Below are positions 55,312 to 64,000 of a stretch of 64,000 nucleotides of DNA, one piece after another. The notes under the pieces are model-generated. The model did no database searches. It saw only the letters and a list, made by a program, of their open reading frames with translations, and had not been told where the DNA came from. Origin of the DNA: Flavobacterium dankookense (GTDB lineage: Bacteria > Bacteroidota > Bacteroidia > Flavobacteriales > Flavobacteriaceae); the NCBI RefSeq assembly GCF_004362665.1, contig NZ_SNXR01000016.1, forward strand, positions 80,657 through 144,656, read 5' to 3'. The translations under genes and the position numbers were made by a program. Every line of letters starts with the position of its first letter. Positions within the stretch are counted from its first letter, which is position 1.

Positions 55312-58300
55312 GAAATAATTTCACCTACTATAAAAAGAATATTTCATTTTTATTTATAACAGTTTTTGTTTTGATATTATCTAGCTGTGGAAAATTAGAA
55401 AAACTTTCCGAGTCGGATGAATTTGATTTTTTTAATTCAGATAATGATGATAGAGAGCTAAGAAGATACAATAATGAAACTCCTGACAATCCACCATTAA
55501 TTCAATTTATAGTAGATAATAATGATTTAGAAAACGTAAAAACTTTTAATCACATTAAAAAAGTTTGCGATTATACAAAATTAGGTATCAAAAGTGTTTC
55601 ATTAAAAGAATGGAATTCTGGAGGACAAATTCCAGAATCAATAAGAGTTTTAGGTTTTTATGACACTAAAAAAATAAACGTAGCAACAATTGAAAAAATT
55701 GTAGATTTTGTATCAAAAGGCGGAACACTTTACCTTCCATATAATAGCGAAGATACAAGATTTTCATTTTTAATCGGACTAAAACCAGAAGCCGATTTAG
55801 CTATCGATATTGCATCAGCTGGCTATAATTTCAGAATTCCAATGTTGCCTAATTACAAGGAAAAAAAGTTTGGAAAAGAAATTATTTTCTATGGTTTGAA
55901 AAGAAATAATTTTATTGAAAATATAAAAATACACGCCACAGCAGCAAATAATGATTACTATCCGCTAATCACAGAAAACACAATTGGCAAGGGAAAAGTC
56001 ATTTTTTACAATACTACAAATTATAACGAGAAGTCAGATAGAGGTTTACTTTTTGCTGGAATTTTAAAAGGTTTAGAAGGAATTCCATATCCAATCGCAA
56101 ACGTAAACACAATTCATCTTGATGATTTTCCATCGCCTGTGTATGATGTTATGCAAGAACCAATTGCATCGGAATTAAAGCAAAGCCTTTCGGAATATGT
56201 TTATAAAACTTTTTGGCCAGATATGGTTAAACTAGCCGATGAGTTTGACATAAAATATGTAGCTCTAACTACTTTCGACTACGATTCAAATATCCAACCA
56301 CCGTTTTTATTTAATCAATGGGATAGCGAAAAAGTAAAAATAAAAAACAAAACAGAAATTCTGAGTAATTGGATTTCTAAAGACATTTTAAGAAATGGAC
56401 ATGAACTAGGTTTTCATGGATATAACCACGTTTCTTTAGTTAAAGAAGATTGGAAAAATCCAGAGTTTATGCGTTTAGCTTTAGCCTCAGCTGAAAAAAA
56501 ATGGCGAATTAATGGTTTTGGAAAATTACCTATGACTTATGTTCCACCCTCAAATCATATTGATAAAACAGGGATGCAACAATTAACTAATGGAATGCCT
56601 TCAATTAAATTTATGTGTAGTATATATAATGGGGATTTCAAAGAAGGTGGAAACAGAGAATTTGATTTTGATCCTCTTGAACCAAAACTGTTTGATTTCC
56701 CTAGAACGGCAAGTGGTTTTTATTTAAAAGAAGATGCCAATTTTGCACTTAATTCGGTCTATTTATATACAGGAATTTGGGTTCACTTTGTCCATCCAGA
56801 TGATGTTTTTCAAATTCCAGGCGAAAATAACATGAGCCAAGGAAATTATTCGTTAAGAAACACTGAATCATTAGGTTGGTATAAAACAAAAAACTCTAAT
56901 CGAGCTATGTATCCATTATTTAAAGACCTAATCAAAGGTATGACACAACGTTATCCTCAACTGCGTTTTGTTAATGGTGTTGATGGTGGTTTTCTTGTAA
57001 ATGATTGGCGAGCATCTAAATTTAAACATACAACTGGTGATGGAGAATATTTAGTTCAGGAATTAAATAACGAAGAGTCTATAACAGAAAATCAATATTG
57101 GTTTTTGTATGGAAGTAATGAAAATGCTAAAAAAATAGAAACACAGCTTAAAAAAGAAGAAGCTGTATTCAAAAAGACACCTTTTCTTGAGGGATATTTA
57201 TATTCGGTTTTTACAAATAATTCAAAATTAAAAATGATTGATTTGAATTATAAAACTCCAGAAGAAAAACTATTACTTGCTACAATTCAAATGGATGCTA
57301 GAGCTGATTATGCAGAGCATACAAAGAAAGTTATCGAATTTAATACAGTGCAAGTTTATGTTGATACTTCGGAAGAAGATTTCAAAAAAGAACTTGAAGC
57401 ATTGAAACAAAAAATGATTTCAACTCCTAAAATAGATGCAGAAGTTTGGAATAAATATACCAAATACATGACATGGGAAGACAAAGGAAATGTAGTTTGG
57501 AAAATGCTAGACGAACATGTAAAGAAATTTCCAACTGCAGAAAACGTATTGTATTCAATTGAATTGAATAAGATTGTTGATTATCCAACAGAAATAGAAC
57601 GAGAAAAATGGTTACGCATGCAAATGCTCGCTAAACCTGATGACAAATCAATTCTTAGTGATTATATCGCAAGTTTTAATTCGCCAGAAAATAAGGAAAA
57701 TATCAAAGATGCTTTAGAAAAACTATTAAAAATTGACAATTCTCAAGAAACTAAAATACTATATCTTGAGTATCTTCTTGATTATGAACCTGATAATGCT
57801 TTGAAATTCCTTGAAGATATTGAGCCATCAAGTGAATATGAAAATTTGGCTACTCAAATTACATGGTTGTATGCTGATAAAAATAATTTGACAAAAGCAT
57901 TTGATTGGTCAAAATATAGTAAAGAAGTTGATTTTGTAACTAAAATGAATTGGTTAATTGAAACAAAAGCTAACGAAAAATTAATAAAAGAATATACGGA
58001 ACATATTGCCAAAAATCCCGAAGATTATGCTGCAAAGGCATTAATGAGTTCTTATTATCATGAAAATGGTAAATTCAAAAACGCTTGGATAATAGCCAAT
58101 TCTTTGCCTAATGATGTTGCAGAAAAAGAAACACTTAGAGCAACGCTTAATACAGATGTAGTATATGAGCAACGAGATTTAAAGCTTGATTTAGCAGAAA
58201 ACCATTCAGAGTTATTTTATCCTAAAGTTTTAGAAGAAATTCTAAAAAGCGAAAGAAGAGAATTTGGAAATTACTTAAATTTAATAAGTTCTTTAGAAAC

Positions 58301-59201
58301 TAATAGAGAAGACAATGCTGCAGTTAGTAATGTGCTTTCGTATAATATTTTTGACAAGAAATTGAATATTCACAGTATCGGAGCTACTTTTAGTAAAATG
58401 TATGAATTAGATCAAGAGATTAAAGATCCAACTCATAATATAACACATACATTATTTGGTTTAGAATATAAATTTAAGAAAGCCGTTATTGAAAATAAAA
58501 TAAACTATTGGACATCGGGTAGATTAGAATATAGTGATCAAGATAAATTATTTTTCCAATATACTGCTGGAGCCAATTTCTCCAAAGACAAAAATTACAG
58601 GTCGTTAGAACTAAAAATTGCTCCTGCTGAATCTGGTGGCGCTCACAGTAAAAACATTTATCGTTTTCAAATGAATTATTTCCAAGACATTTATTTATTT
58701 AAATTCTTGAATGCAAACATTGCTGCCGAAGGGAATTTCTATAATAAAAGTAGTTCTATCAACACTAATATAAGTACTGATGAAGCTTATGAAGGTTCTA
58801 TTTCTGCTAAAATATTTTATGATACAGGAAGTCAGCCAAAATATAAATTATTACCATTTATAGAAAGTTTTTATTCGCAAGGTTCATTTGCGGATAGAAA
58901 TAGATTTGAGTTGCTAACAGGTTATCCATTTTGGATGTTGGATGATCGATTCTATTATGGTGGTGGATTAGCATTTAAAATAGGGAAGGAGCAAGATGAT
59001 TTCAATATGAGAGTTGAAGCTTCATATTTCTTAGACGATTTTAGTGATCATTTCGAAAGATTTAGCGGAATATTTAATTATTTACTTTTTGATTACACTG
59101 AGATTTCCATCAATGCAGAATTGTTTATTCAATCTGAATATTACTCAAATGCAGTTCAATTTGGAATTAAACATAGTTTGAAAAAGCGCAAAAAGAGATA
59201 A
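55308..59201 (+). CDS. Lipoprotein fusing PelA-type deacetylase, helical repeats and PelB-like barrel
   Basis: 1297 residues. Residues 1-27 are a signal peptide with lipobox LSSC27. A DUF2194-like region (about 60-255) precedes a polysaccharide-deacetylase domain (about 265-620) with HLDDF (His270-Asp272-Asp273) and HGYNH (His370, His374), the metal and base positions of PelA's deacetylase; VHFVHPDDVFQIPG and VNGVDGGFLVND follow. Then a helical repeat region (about 690-1010) like the TPR part of PelB, and a beta-strand-rich C-terminus (about 1025-1297) like its outer-membrane porin. It thus appears to join the functions of PelA and PelB in one polypeptide. A lipid anchor together with a barrel is odd. 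Confidence 0.82.
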   Translation: MRNNFTYYKKNISFLFITVFVLILSSCGKLEKLSESDEFDFFNSDNDDRELRRYNNETPDNPPLIQFIVDNNDLENVKTFNHIKKVCDYTKLGIKSVSLKEWNSGGQIPESIRVLGFYDTKKINVATIEKIVDFVSKGGTLYLPYNSEDTRFSFLIGLKPEADLAIDIASAGYNFRIPMLPNYKEKKFGKEIIFYGLKRNNFIENIKIHATAANNDYYPLITENTIGKGKVIFYNTTNYNEKSDRGLLFAGILKGLEGIPYPIANVNTIHLDDFPSPVYDVMQEPIASELKQSLSEYVYKTFWPDMVKLADEFDIKYVALTTFDYDSNIQPPFLFNQWDSEKVKIKNKTEILSNWISKDILRNGHELGFHGYNHVSLVKEDWKNPEFMRLALASAEKKWRINGFGKLPMTYVPPSNHIDKTGMQQLTNGMPSIKFMCSIYNGDFKEGGNREFDFDPLEPKLFDFPRTASGFYLKEDANFALNSVYLYTGIWVHFVHPDDVFQIPGENNMSQGNYSLRNTESLGWYKTKNSNRAMYPLFKDLIKGMTQRYPQLRFVNGVDGGFLVNDWRASKFKHTTGDGEYLVQELNNEESITENQYWFLYGSNENAKKIETQLKKEEAVFKKTPFLEGYLYSVFTNNSKLKMIDLNYKTPEEKLLLATIQMDARADYAEHTKKVIEFNTVQVYVDTSEEDFKKELEALKQKMISTPKIDAEVWNKYTKYMTWEDKGNVVWKMLDEHVKKFPTAENVLYSIELNKIVDYPTEIEREKWLRMQMLAKPDDKSILSDYIASFNSPENKENIKDALEKLLKIDNSQETKILYLEYLLDYEPDNALKFLEDIEPSSEYENLATQITWLYADKNNLTKAFDWSKYSKEVDFVTKMNWLIETKANEKLIKEYTEHIAKNPEDYAAKALMSSYYHENGKFKNAWIIANSLPNDVAEKETLRATLNTDVVYEQRDLKLDLAENHSELFYPKVLEEILKSERREFGNYLNLISSLETNREDNAAVSNVLSYNIFDKKLNIHSIGATFSKMYELDQEIKDPTHNITHTLFGLEYKFKKAVIENKINYWTSGRLEYSDQDKLFFQYTAGANFSKDKNYRSLELKIAPAESGGAHSKNIYRFQMNYFQDIYLFKFLNANIAAEGNFYNKSSSINTNISTDEAYEGSISAKIFYDTGSQPKYKLLPFIESFYSQGSFADRNRFELLTGYPFWMLDDRFYYGGGLAFKIGKEQDDFNMRVEASYFLDDFSDHFERFSGIFNYLLFDYTEISINAELFIQSEYYSNAVQFGIKHSLKKRKKR

Positions 59202-59205
59202 AAAA

Positions 59206-59242
59206 AATCGGAGCTAAGAAAATATATTTCTCAACCCCGATT
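59206..59242. terminator. Imperfect terminator between converging genes
   Basis: AATCGG (59206-59211) pairs with CCGATT (59237-59242), with a partly paired AAGAAA / TTTCTC interior. An A run precedes it; the T run is weak. Confidence 0.5.
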
Positions 59243-59264
59243 CAAGTGTAGGTATCTTTATATC

Positions 59265-60887
59265 TTAATGTTTTACTATAATTCTTTTAGTAGCATTGAT
59301 ATTACCATTCTCTAATCTAATCATATAAACACCGTCAGATAAACTTTGAGTATTTATTGAAATTTTGTTATTATCAACGACGTTAGTCACTATACCAAAG
59401 TTTTGACCAAGTGTATTGAATAACGTAACTTTGAAGTCAGAGATATTTTCCATTTCTACCATCATTTCTTCATTTGCTGGAATAGGATAAATTACAGGAT
59501 TAATTCTATTATTATCAGCAATAGAAAGTGCTTGAGAGACATTAACTCTAGCATTTAATTTATTGTATCCAGTTGTAGACTCCCAAACATCATTATTAGC
59601 AAAACGAATTGAGAATTCAGGTCTATTACTTAAACCAACAGCCTCATCTGGAAGATTTAAAAATAAATCATAATTTCCTTGAGACATATTAGATGGTAAT
59701 GTTATGTTTTCATTTATAACAATTTCACCAGAACCGTACCAAAGTTGTGGATTCGAAGCTAACACAACAGAGTATTCTTGATTAGTAATAACGTTTCTCA
59801 AAACAATGTATGCCTTTCTATCATTGTAAATAGATGCAAAACCAGTATTTTTTAATCTTATATTTATTGATAAAGGTTGTCCTGAAGTGGCATTAGCTGG
59901 AAATAAACCTGAAGTTAAATTAAATCTATAACCAAGTCTTTTTCTTATTTCATTAAGACAATTATTTTCTCCAAACTCTTGAATAACTTCTGGATAATAA
60001 TCAATATTCATGTATGACCAGTGGAATTGTGCCATTTCAGTCAAACCAACATCACAATTAGAACGATTTGGATCAAAGTCACAAGTTTCTCCACCCATTG
60101 GAAGAAATTTTGTTTCTTGCGCTAAGTATGGATATTCCGTTGCGGTATTTGTGTAAGTGCCAACATCAGTATCATCAGAAAGAAAACAATCATTATGATG
60201 ACCAACTCTAGCAATATTAGCTGTTGACATTGCTTGTGATTGAGTAATAGCTGTGCTAGTATTAAATAATTTTTGTTTCAGTTTCGGAGTTCTAATTTGA
60301 ACGGTTCTATTTGTAGGAAGTACATTTAATAATGCATCAACAATTTCTTTACGGTTTGCATAATCAGTAGCAGTAGGGTTCATTCCAAAATGATCCGTAT
60401 AATACCATTCACCCCAAGTACCTATGAAACCAGCTTGCATAGTAGCAATCACATCCGAATTGGTTTGTAAAAGAGGAGTTAGTTGCTGAATATGAGAAAG
60501 CATTTGTGCTTTTGAAGCATCTCTTTGTCCGAGAGTTGTTTGTCTTGAATAAGCAAAACGTACAACACATTTAATACCAGCATTTCTAATTTTATTAAAG
60601 TCATTTCGCATATTATCCAAGTAGGACTGTGAAATAGGTGTATTTAAAAAGTCACTTAAATAAAACACTCTTAATATTAAAGTTATCTTCTCATTATTTC
60701 TATAATTCACCAATGATGATTGTGTCAATGGAGAATAATTGGCTGAATTTGTTTCAGTGTGATGATAAAAGCCTCTTTCCGGATTTGAAAAATTTTCCGT
60801 TGATTCAGTATAGCTAACTGATGTTGTCTGTGCATTTGCGCTTAATGTTAGCAAAAATAATGCAATGAAAGTAAAAACTCTTTTCAT
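59265..60887 (-). CDS. Secreted DUF4874/DUF4832 protein with T9SS sorting domain
   Basis: 540 residues. Signal peptide MKRVFTFIALFLLTLSANAQ. DUF4874 (about 30-190) begins NPERGFYHHTETNS and contains LRVFYLSDFLN and FIGTWGEWYYTDHFG, a TIM-barrel-like pattern as in glycoside hydrolases. DUF4832 (about 210-440) contains VGHHNDCFLSDDTDVGTY and GYRFNLTSGLFPAN. The last 80 residues are a T9SS type A tail (VIYPIPANEEMMVEM ... ATKRIIVKH; YPIP in place of YPNP). No published activity for this family that I know. It converges on the Pel-like operon and might act on its polymer, which is inference. Confidence 0.88.
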   Translation of the reverse strand: MKRVFTFIALFLLTLSANAQTTSVSYTESTENFSNPERGFYHHTETNSANYSPLTQSSLVNYRNNEKITLILRVFYLSDFLNTPISQSYLDNMRNDFNKIRNAGIKCVVRFAYSRQTTLGQRDASKAQMLSHIQQLTPLLQTNSDVIATMQAGFIGTWGEWYYTDHFGMNPTATDYANRKEIVDALLNVLPTNRTVQIRTPKLKQKLFNTSTAITQSQAMSTANIARVGHHNDCFLSDDTDVGTYTNTATEYPYLAQETKFLPMGGETCDFDPNRSNCDVGLTEMAQFHWSYMNIDYYPEVIQEFGENNCLNEIRKRLGYRFNLTSGLFPANATSGQPLSINIRLKNTGFASIYNDRKAYIVLRNVITNQEYSVVLASNPQLWYGSGEIVINENITLPSNMSQGNYDLFLNLPDEAVGLSNRPEFSIRFANNDVWESTTGYNKLNARVNVSQALSIADNNRINPVIYPIPANEEMMVEMENISDFKVTLFNTLGQNFGIVTNVVDNNKISINTQSLSDGVYMIRLENGNINATKRIIVKH

Positions 60888-61365
60888 AATCGTGTAGGTT
60901 TAGTTTAACTTAAAATTATTTAACTTCATTTCCACATAACAAAATTGGATTTGGGAAACAATAATGTTACAATGCAAATCTATATAGATTAAATGCAATT
61001 TTAATCGATTAATGGTAAAAATTTGCGTCAAAAATCGATGAAATGCAAAAATAGCTTAATTTTATAAGAATTATTCCTTAATATAATGTATATTTTGTAA
61101 GTTTTTAATTATTTGAAAAACAAAAAAGTTATTAACATACACGATTTCAATTGTTTATAAGTCTGTTTTAATGCTTTGATTTTTAATTTTATTTATTTTT
61201 ATTTATCATATTATAATTTATTTTTTTGTTTTCTTAAACATCAAATCAATATTATTTTGAACTATAATTTATATTATGTAAAATAGAAAATGTTTATAAA
61301 AATAACCTAACTTAGATGCTATACTACTTATCTTCACTATTTTTGTAACTATAAAATTATAATTT
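60888..61365. other. 478-bp divergent intergenic region without a gene
   Basis: Very AT-rich. On the minus strand TAGATTTG (60982-60975) and TATTTTTG (61053-61046) match the -7 consensus and could serve the T9SS gene; neither has a TTG at the ideal distance. No frame longer than a few dozen codons, no RNA gene and no repeat was seen. Confidence 0.6.
61338..61345 (+). promoter_or_regulatory. -7 element upstream of the DUF294 gene
   Basis: TATTTTTG, a full match to TAnnTTTG, 20 bases before the ATG. Confidence 0.55.
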
Positions 61366-63279
61366 ATGAATAGCGTAGCTGAGAATATTGCTAATTTTTT
61401 AAAAGAATATCCACCTTTTAGTCATTTAACTTATGATGAACTTATTGAGGTTAGCAAAAGTATTGGTGTTATCAATTTAGAAAAACATAAAACTTTATTC
61501 AAAATTGATGATAAGCTTCATGACAGTTTTTATGTTGTAGCTTCAGGAGTTTTAAATCTATCATTTATTGCTGATGCTGAGGAAACTTTATTAAATAAAT
61601 GTTATGCTGGTGATGTTTTTGGATTAAGACCTTTCTTTGCCAAGAATAATTACATGATGACCGCAAAAGCACGCGAAGATTGTATTATTTATGCTATTCC
61701 AATTAAAGTATTTAAACCCTATGTTTCTTTAAATGCCAATGTACTTGACTTTTTACTTGAAAGTTTTGCTTCCAATACAAGAAACTCATTTGATAAGGAA
61801 AATAGTGGAAAATTGGTAACAGATAGTATTTATAACGACCAAACTTCTGGCGAAATTCAATATTTTCAATCATTAAGTTACAATAAAATACCTTTAAAAG
61901 TAAGTGTAAATTCTATCGTTAAAGAAGTGGCACAGCAAATGACCGAAAATTTATCTAGCAGTGCAATCATTATTGATAATAATTACCCTATCGGAATTAT
62001 AACTGATTCAGATTTGAGATGTAAAATTGCAAATGGTAGATTTCCCCTTACTTCTACTGTTGAAAAAATAATGGCTTCACCTGTAATTACCGTTGCCGAA
62101 AATGTGTCTGTAGCCGAAGCTCAGTTGTTACTTTTAAAACATAATGTCAGTCACCTTTGTGTTACTAATGATGGTTCCGACAAGTCTGAAGTTAAAGGAG
62201 TAATATCTGAACATGATTTGGTTGTGGCGCAATCAAATAATCCAGGTGTTTTAATTAAAGAAATAAAGCGCTCATTATCGGCTAAAGAATTAAAACAAGT
62301 TAGAGAAAAGCTCACTGATTTAATTCAAACTTCTATCGCAAAGAATATTCCTTTACAACACATATATAATATATCTGGAGAAATAATTTTTGCAATAAAT
62401 AAACGTGCTATTGAATTAGCAATTTTAGATTTAGGTTCACCTCCAGCCCGATTTGCATGGCTAAGTATTGGTAGTCAAGGTAGAAAAGAACAACTATTAT
62501 TGACTGATCAAGATAGTATTTTAGTTTTTGAAGATGTTGCCGAAGATAAATATCGTGATGTTAAAGATTATTTCCTAAAACTAGCAAAAAGAGCTATTTC
62601 TATATTAGAAAAAGTTGGCTATATAAGCTGCTTAAACGGTCATGTTGCAAGCAATATGCTTTGGTGTAAATCATTGACTGACTGGATTAAACAATACAAC
62701 AATTGGATGAAAACTCCAGGTGAAAAATCTAATGAAATTAGTAGTATATTCTTTGATTATGAAATTGTCTTTGGCGAAAACAAAATTGAGGATACTATTA
62801 CTGATACTATTTTTAATAATGCCAAAAACAATAATCTATTCTTTGATTTTCTTGGTAATGATGCTTTGAGAAAAAATCCTCCACTCAACTTTTTCAAAAA
62901 ATTCAATTTAGAAGAAGAAGGCGAAAACAAGGATAAGTTTGACATCAAAAATAAAGCTATCATGCCATTAGTTGATGGCGCAAGATTGTTTGCCATAAGC
63001 ATGAATTTAAGAGGAATAAACAACACTTATTTACGCTTTAAACAATTGGCAATCACTGATCCAAAAAACACCGACACTTACATAAATTGTGCTGAAGCAT
63101 TTTTAGTTTTATCAAAGTTTAGAACTCTTGAAGGTTTAAAAAATGACAGCAATGGCGATTTTATAAACATTGAAGAACTATCTAAAGCAGATAGAGAAAA
63201 GCTGAAAAACGCACTAAATCCAATGAAAGATTTAGAAGAATTAATCAAAGATAAATACCAACTAACTCAATTTTCATAA
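61366..63279 (+). CDS. cNMP-binding / CBS / DUF294 nucleotidyltransferase-like signalling protein
   Basis: 637 residues, cytosolic. Cyclic-nucleotide-binding-like domain (about 10-130, GVLNLSFI and CYAGDVFGLRPFFA), two CBS domains (about 165-290, PIGIITDSDLRCKIANGR and VKGVISEHDLVVAQSN), the DUF294 nucleotidyltransferase core (about 345-480) with GS-x-GR (Gly369-Arg373) and Asp381-x-Asp383, and a helical C-terminal substrate domain. GlnD-like active-site acids are present, so it may transfer a nucleotide in response to a bound metabolite. Its ATGA junction with the next gene shows coupling. In other bacteria such genes sit with acetate uptake and activation genes. Confidence 0.92.
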   Translation: MNSVAENIANFLKEYPPFSHLTYDELIEVSKSIGVINLEKHKTLFKIDDKLHDSFYVVASGVLNLSFIADAEETLLNKCYAGDVFGLRPFFAKNNYMMTAKAREDCIIYAIPIKVFKPYVSLNANVLDFLLESFASNTRNSFDKENSGKLVTDSIYNDQTSGEIQYFQSLSYNKIPLKVSVNSIVKEVAQQMTENLSSSAIIIDNNYPIGIITDSDLRCKIANGRFPLTSTVEKIMASPVITVAENVSVAEAQLLLLKHNVSHLCVTNDGSDKSEVKGVISEHDLVVAQSNNPGVLIKEIKRSLSAKELKQVREKLTDLIQTSIAKNIPLQHIYNISGEIIFAINKRAIELAILDLGSPPARFAWLSIGSQGRKEQLLLTDQDSILVFEDVAEDKYRDVKDYFLKLAKRAISILEKVGYISCLNGHVASNMLWCKSLTDWIKQYNNWMKTPGEKSNEISSIFFDYEIVFGENKIEDTITDTIFNNAKNNNLFFDFLGNDALRKNPPLNFFKKFNLEEEGENKDKFDIKNKAIMPLVDGARLFAISMNLRGINNTYLRFKQLAITDPKNTDTYINCAEAFLVLSKFRTLEGLKNDSNGDFINIEELSKADREKLKNALNPMKDLEELIKDKYQLTQFS

Positions 63280-63875
63280 TGTTTGACTGGATAAAAAATA
63301 TCAACAAAGAATATCCTGAATTTTGGAAAGAATATCTAATGAAATTCAAAGATAAATCAGAGCGATATGTTGTGTTAAATACCGAAACAACAGGTCTTAA
63401 TCCAAAAAATGATGTTATTTTATCATTTGGAGCTATTGGTGTTGTCTCTGATGTTATAAAAGTTAATGATACTTTGAATTTAGTAATTCTGCAGTATAAA
63501 TATCTACATGACAATGGTTTATCAAACGAATTTTTGATAGAAAGCAAACAGCCAAAATTTACAGAACACAATGCCATTGAAGAACTTTTGAAATATATCG
63601 GAAATGCAACACTTGTTGGACATAGAATACATTTTGACATTGAAATGATAAATGAAGCTTTGGAAAAAATGGAGTGTGGAAAACTGAAAAATGAAGCGCT
63701 AGATATTGAAATAATGCATCAAAAATTATATGACATTACCAATAAATCTTTTTCGTTAGACGAATTGATTAAAGCTTATAAAATTCCGCAAAGTGATCGA
63801 AATTCTTCTCTAGATGATGCTTATTCCATTGCATTGTTGTTTTTAAAACTTAAATCAAAATTAGGATTTAAATAA
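63279..63875 (+). CDS. DnaQ-fold (3'-5' exonuclease-like) protein with degenerate active site
   Basis: 198 residues. The fold is RNase T/DnaQ: motif I YVVLNTETTGL, motif II LVGHRIHFDIEM (Asp120 kept) and motif III DRNSSLDDA (Asp180 kept). Two of the five DEDDh catalytic residues are changed: the first Asp of the usual DTETTG is Asn34 and the His of motif III is Asn175; Glu36 is present. So it is probably catalytically weak or inactive and may bind nucleotides or nucleic acid as a partner of the DUF294 protein, to which it is coupled by a one-base overlap. Confidence 0.85.
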   Translation: MFDWIKNINKEYPEFWKEYLMKFKDKSERYVVLNTETTGLNPKNDVILSFGAIGVVSDVIKVNDTLNLVILQYKYLHDNGLSNEFLIESKQPKFTEHNAIEELLKYIGNATLVGHRIHFDIEMINEALEKMECGKLKNEALDIEIMHQKLYDITNKSFSLDELIKAYKIPQSDRNSSLDDAYSIALLFLKLKSKLGFK

Positions 63876-63905
63876 AAAAACCCATCATTAGAGGTGATGG
63901 GTTTT
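63876..63905. terminator. Bidirectional terminator
   Basis: CCCATCA / TGATGGG arms with a 7-base loop, A run on the left and T run on the right, between converging genes. Confidence 0.75.
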
Positions 63906-63940
63906 ACGATCTGTCAAAATCAAACAAAACAATAATCAAA

Positions 63941-64000
63941 CTATTTTTCCTTCATAAATATATTCGTGTAATATTTTCTTCCTGTCTCAGGATCGATAGA
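63941..64000 (-). CDS. 3' end of a gene, truncated at the window edge
   Basis: On the minus strand a frame enters from the edge and ends at TAG 63943-63941, encoding SIDPETGRKYYTNIFMKEK. Too short for identification. Its position next to the DUF294 pair would suit an acetate-related transporter or ligase, but this is a guess. Confidence 0.5.
   Translation of the reverse strand, partial: SIDPETGRKYYTNIFMKEK

Overview
The window is AT-rich bacterial chromosome from a member of the Bacteroidetes, almost certainly a Flavobacterium-like Flavobacteriaceae. The evidence is four secreted proteins with type IX secretion (T9SS) C-terminal sorting domains, -7 elements of the TAnnTTTG type instead of E. 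coli-like promoters, few Shine-Dalgarno sequences, a TonB-dependent receptor, and many short lipoproteins with a lipobox. No rRNA, tRNA, prophage, IS transposase or CRISPR array was seen.

Layout. 0-5.6 kb: a truncated hypothetical gene, then an iron-uptake pair (PepSY membrane protein and TonB-dependent siderophore receptor) with a well-formed promoter and an adjoining palindrome. 5.6-14 kb: prfA and pyrF with a secreted T9SS protein between them, an alpha/beta hydrolase, an orphan T9SS tail, a large secreted protein, a BtuF-like protein and a DUF4197 lipoprotein. 14-17.6 kb: a fused isobutyryl-CoA mutase (IcmF). 17.6-25 kb: a region rich in intergenic repeats around a 1183-residue T9SS protein, a frameshifted membrane-protein gene, a VIT-family transporter, a 21-bp-period repeat array, a small basic protein and fabG. 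25.5-25.9 kb: a four-helix-bundle gene inside a pair of 33-bp inverted repeats, which looks like a small mobile cassette. 26-33 kb: a VWA protein, a YoaK-family protein, an LtaS-like enzyme and a two-component system.

33.1-43.6 kb is the most unusual metabolic region. Two converging gene sets encode two PF00756 esterases, an M17 aminopeptidase, two clear ATP-grasp ligases, a third probable ATP-grasp-like enzyme, a class I glutamine amidotransferase, a COG2170-type carboxylate-amine ligase, a lipoprotein and an unrecognised protein. I infer that it makes, amidates and trims a small peptide-like molecule. Nearly every gap in it holds a different palindrome or tandem repeat.

49.3-59.2 kb is a five-gene Pel-like exopolysaccharide operon of unusual architecture: PelF glycosyltransferase, PelG-like transporter with an extra N-terminal domain, a stand-alone PelA-type hydrolase, a polytopic membrane protein, and a 1297-residue lipoprotein that joins a PelA-type deacetylase, a helical repeat region and a PelB-like beta-barrel. 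pelC, pelD and pelE are not visible. A convergent T9SS protein with DUF4874/DUF4832 domains follows. The window ends with a cNMP/CBS/DUF294 nucleotidyltransferase-like protein, a DnaQ-fold protein that lacks two catalytic residues, and the 3' end of a further gene. The remaining genes (OmpA family, MscS channel, DUF3817, a helicase) are ordinary for the group.
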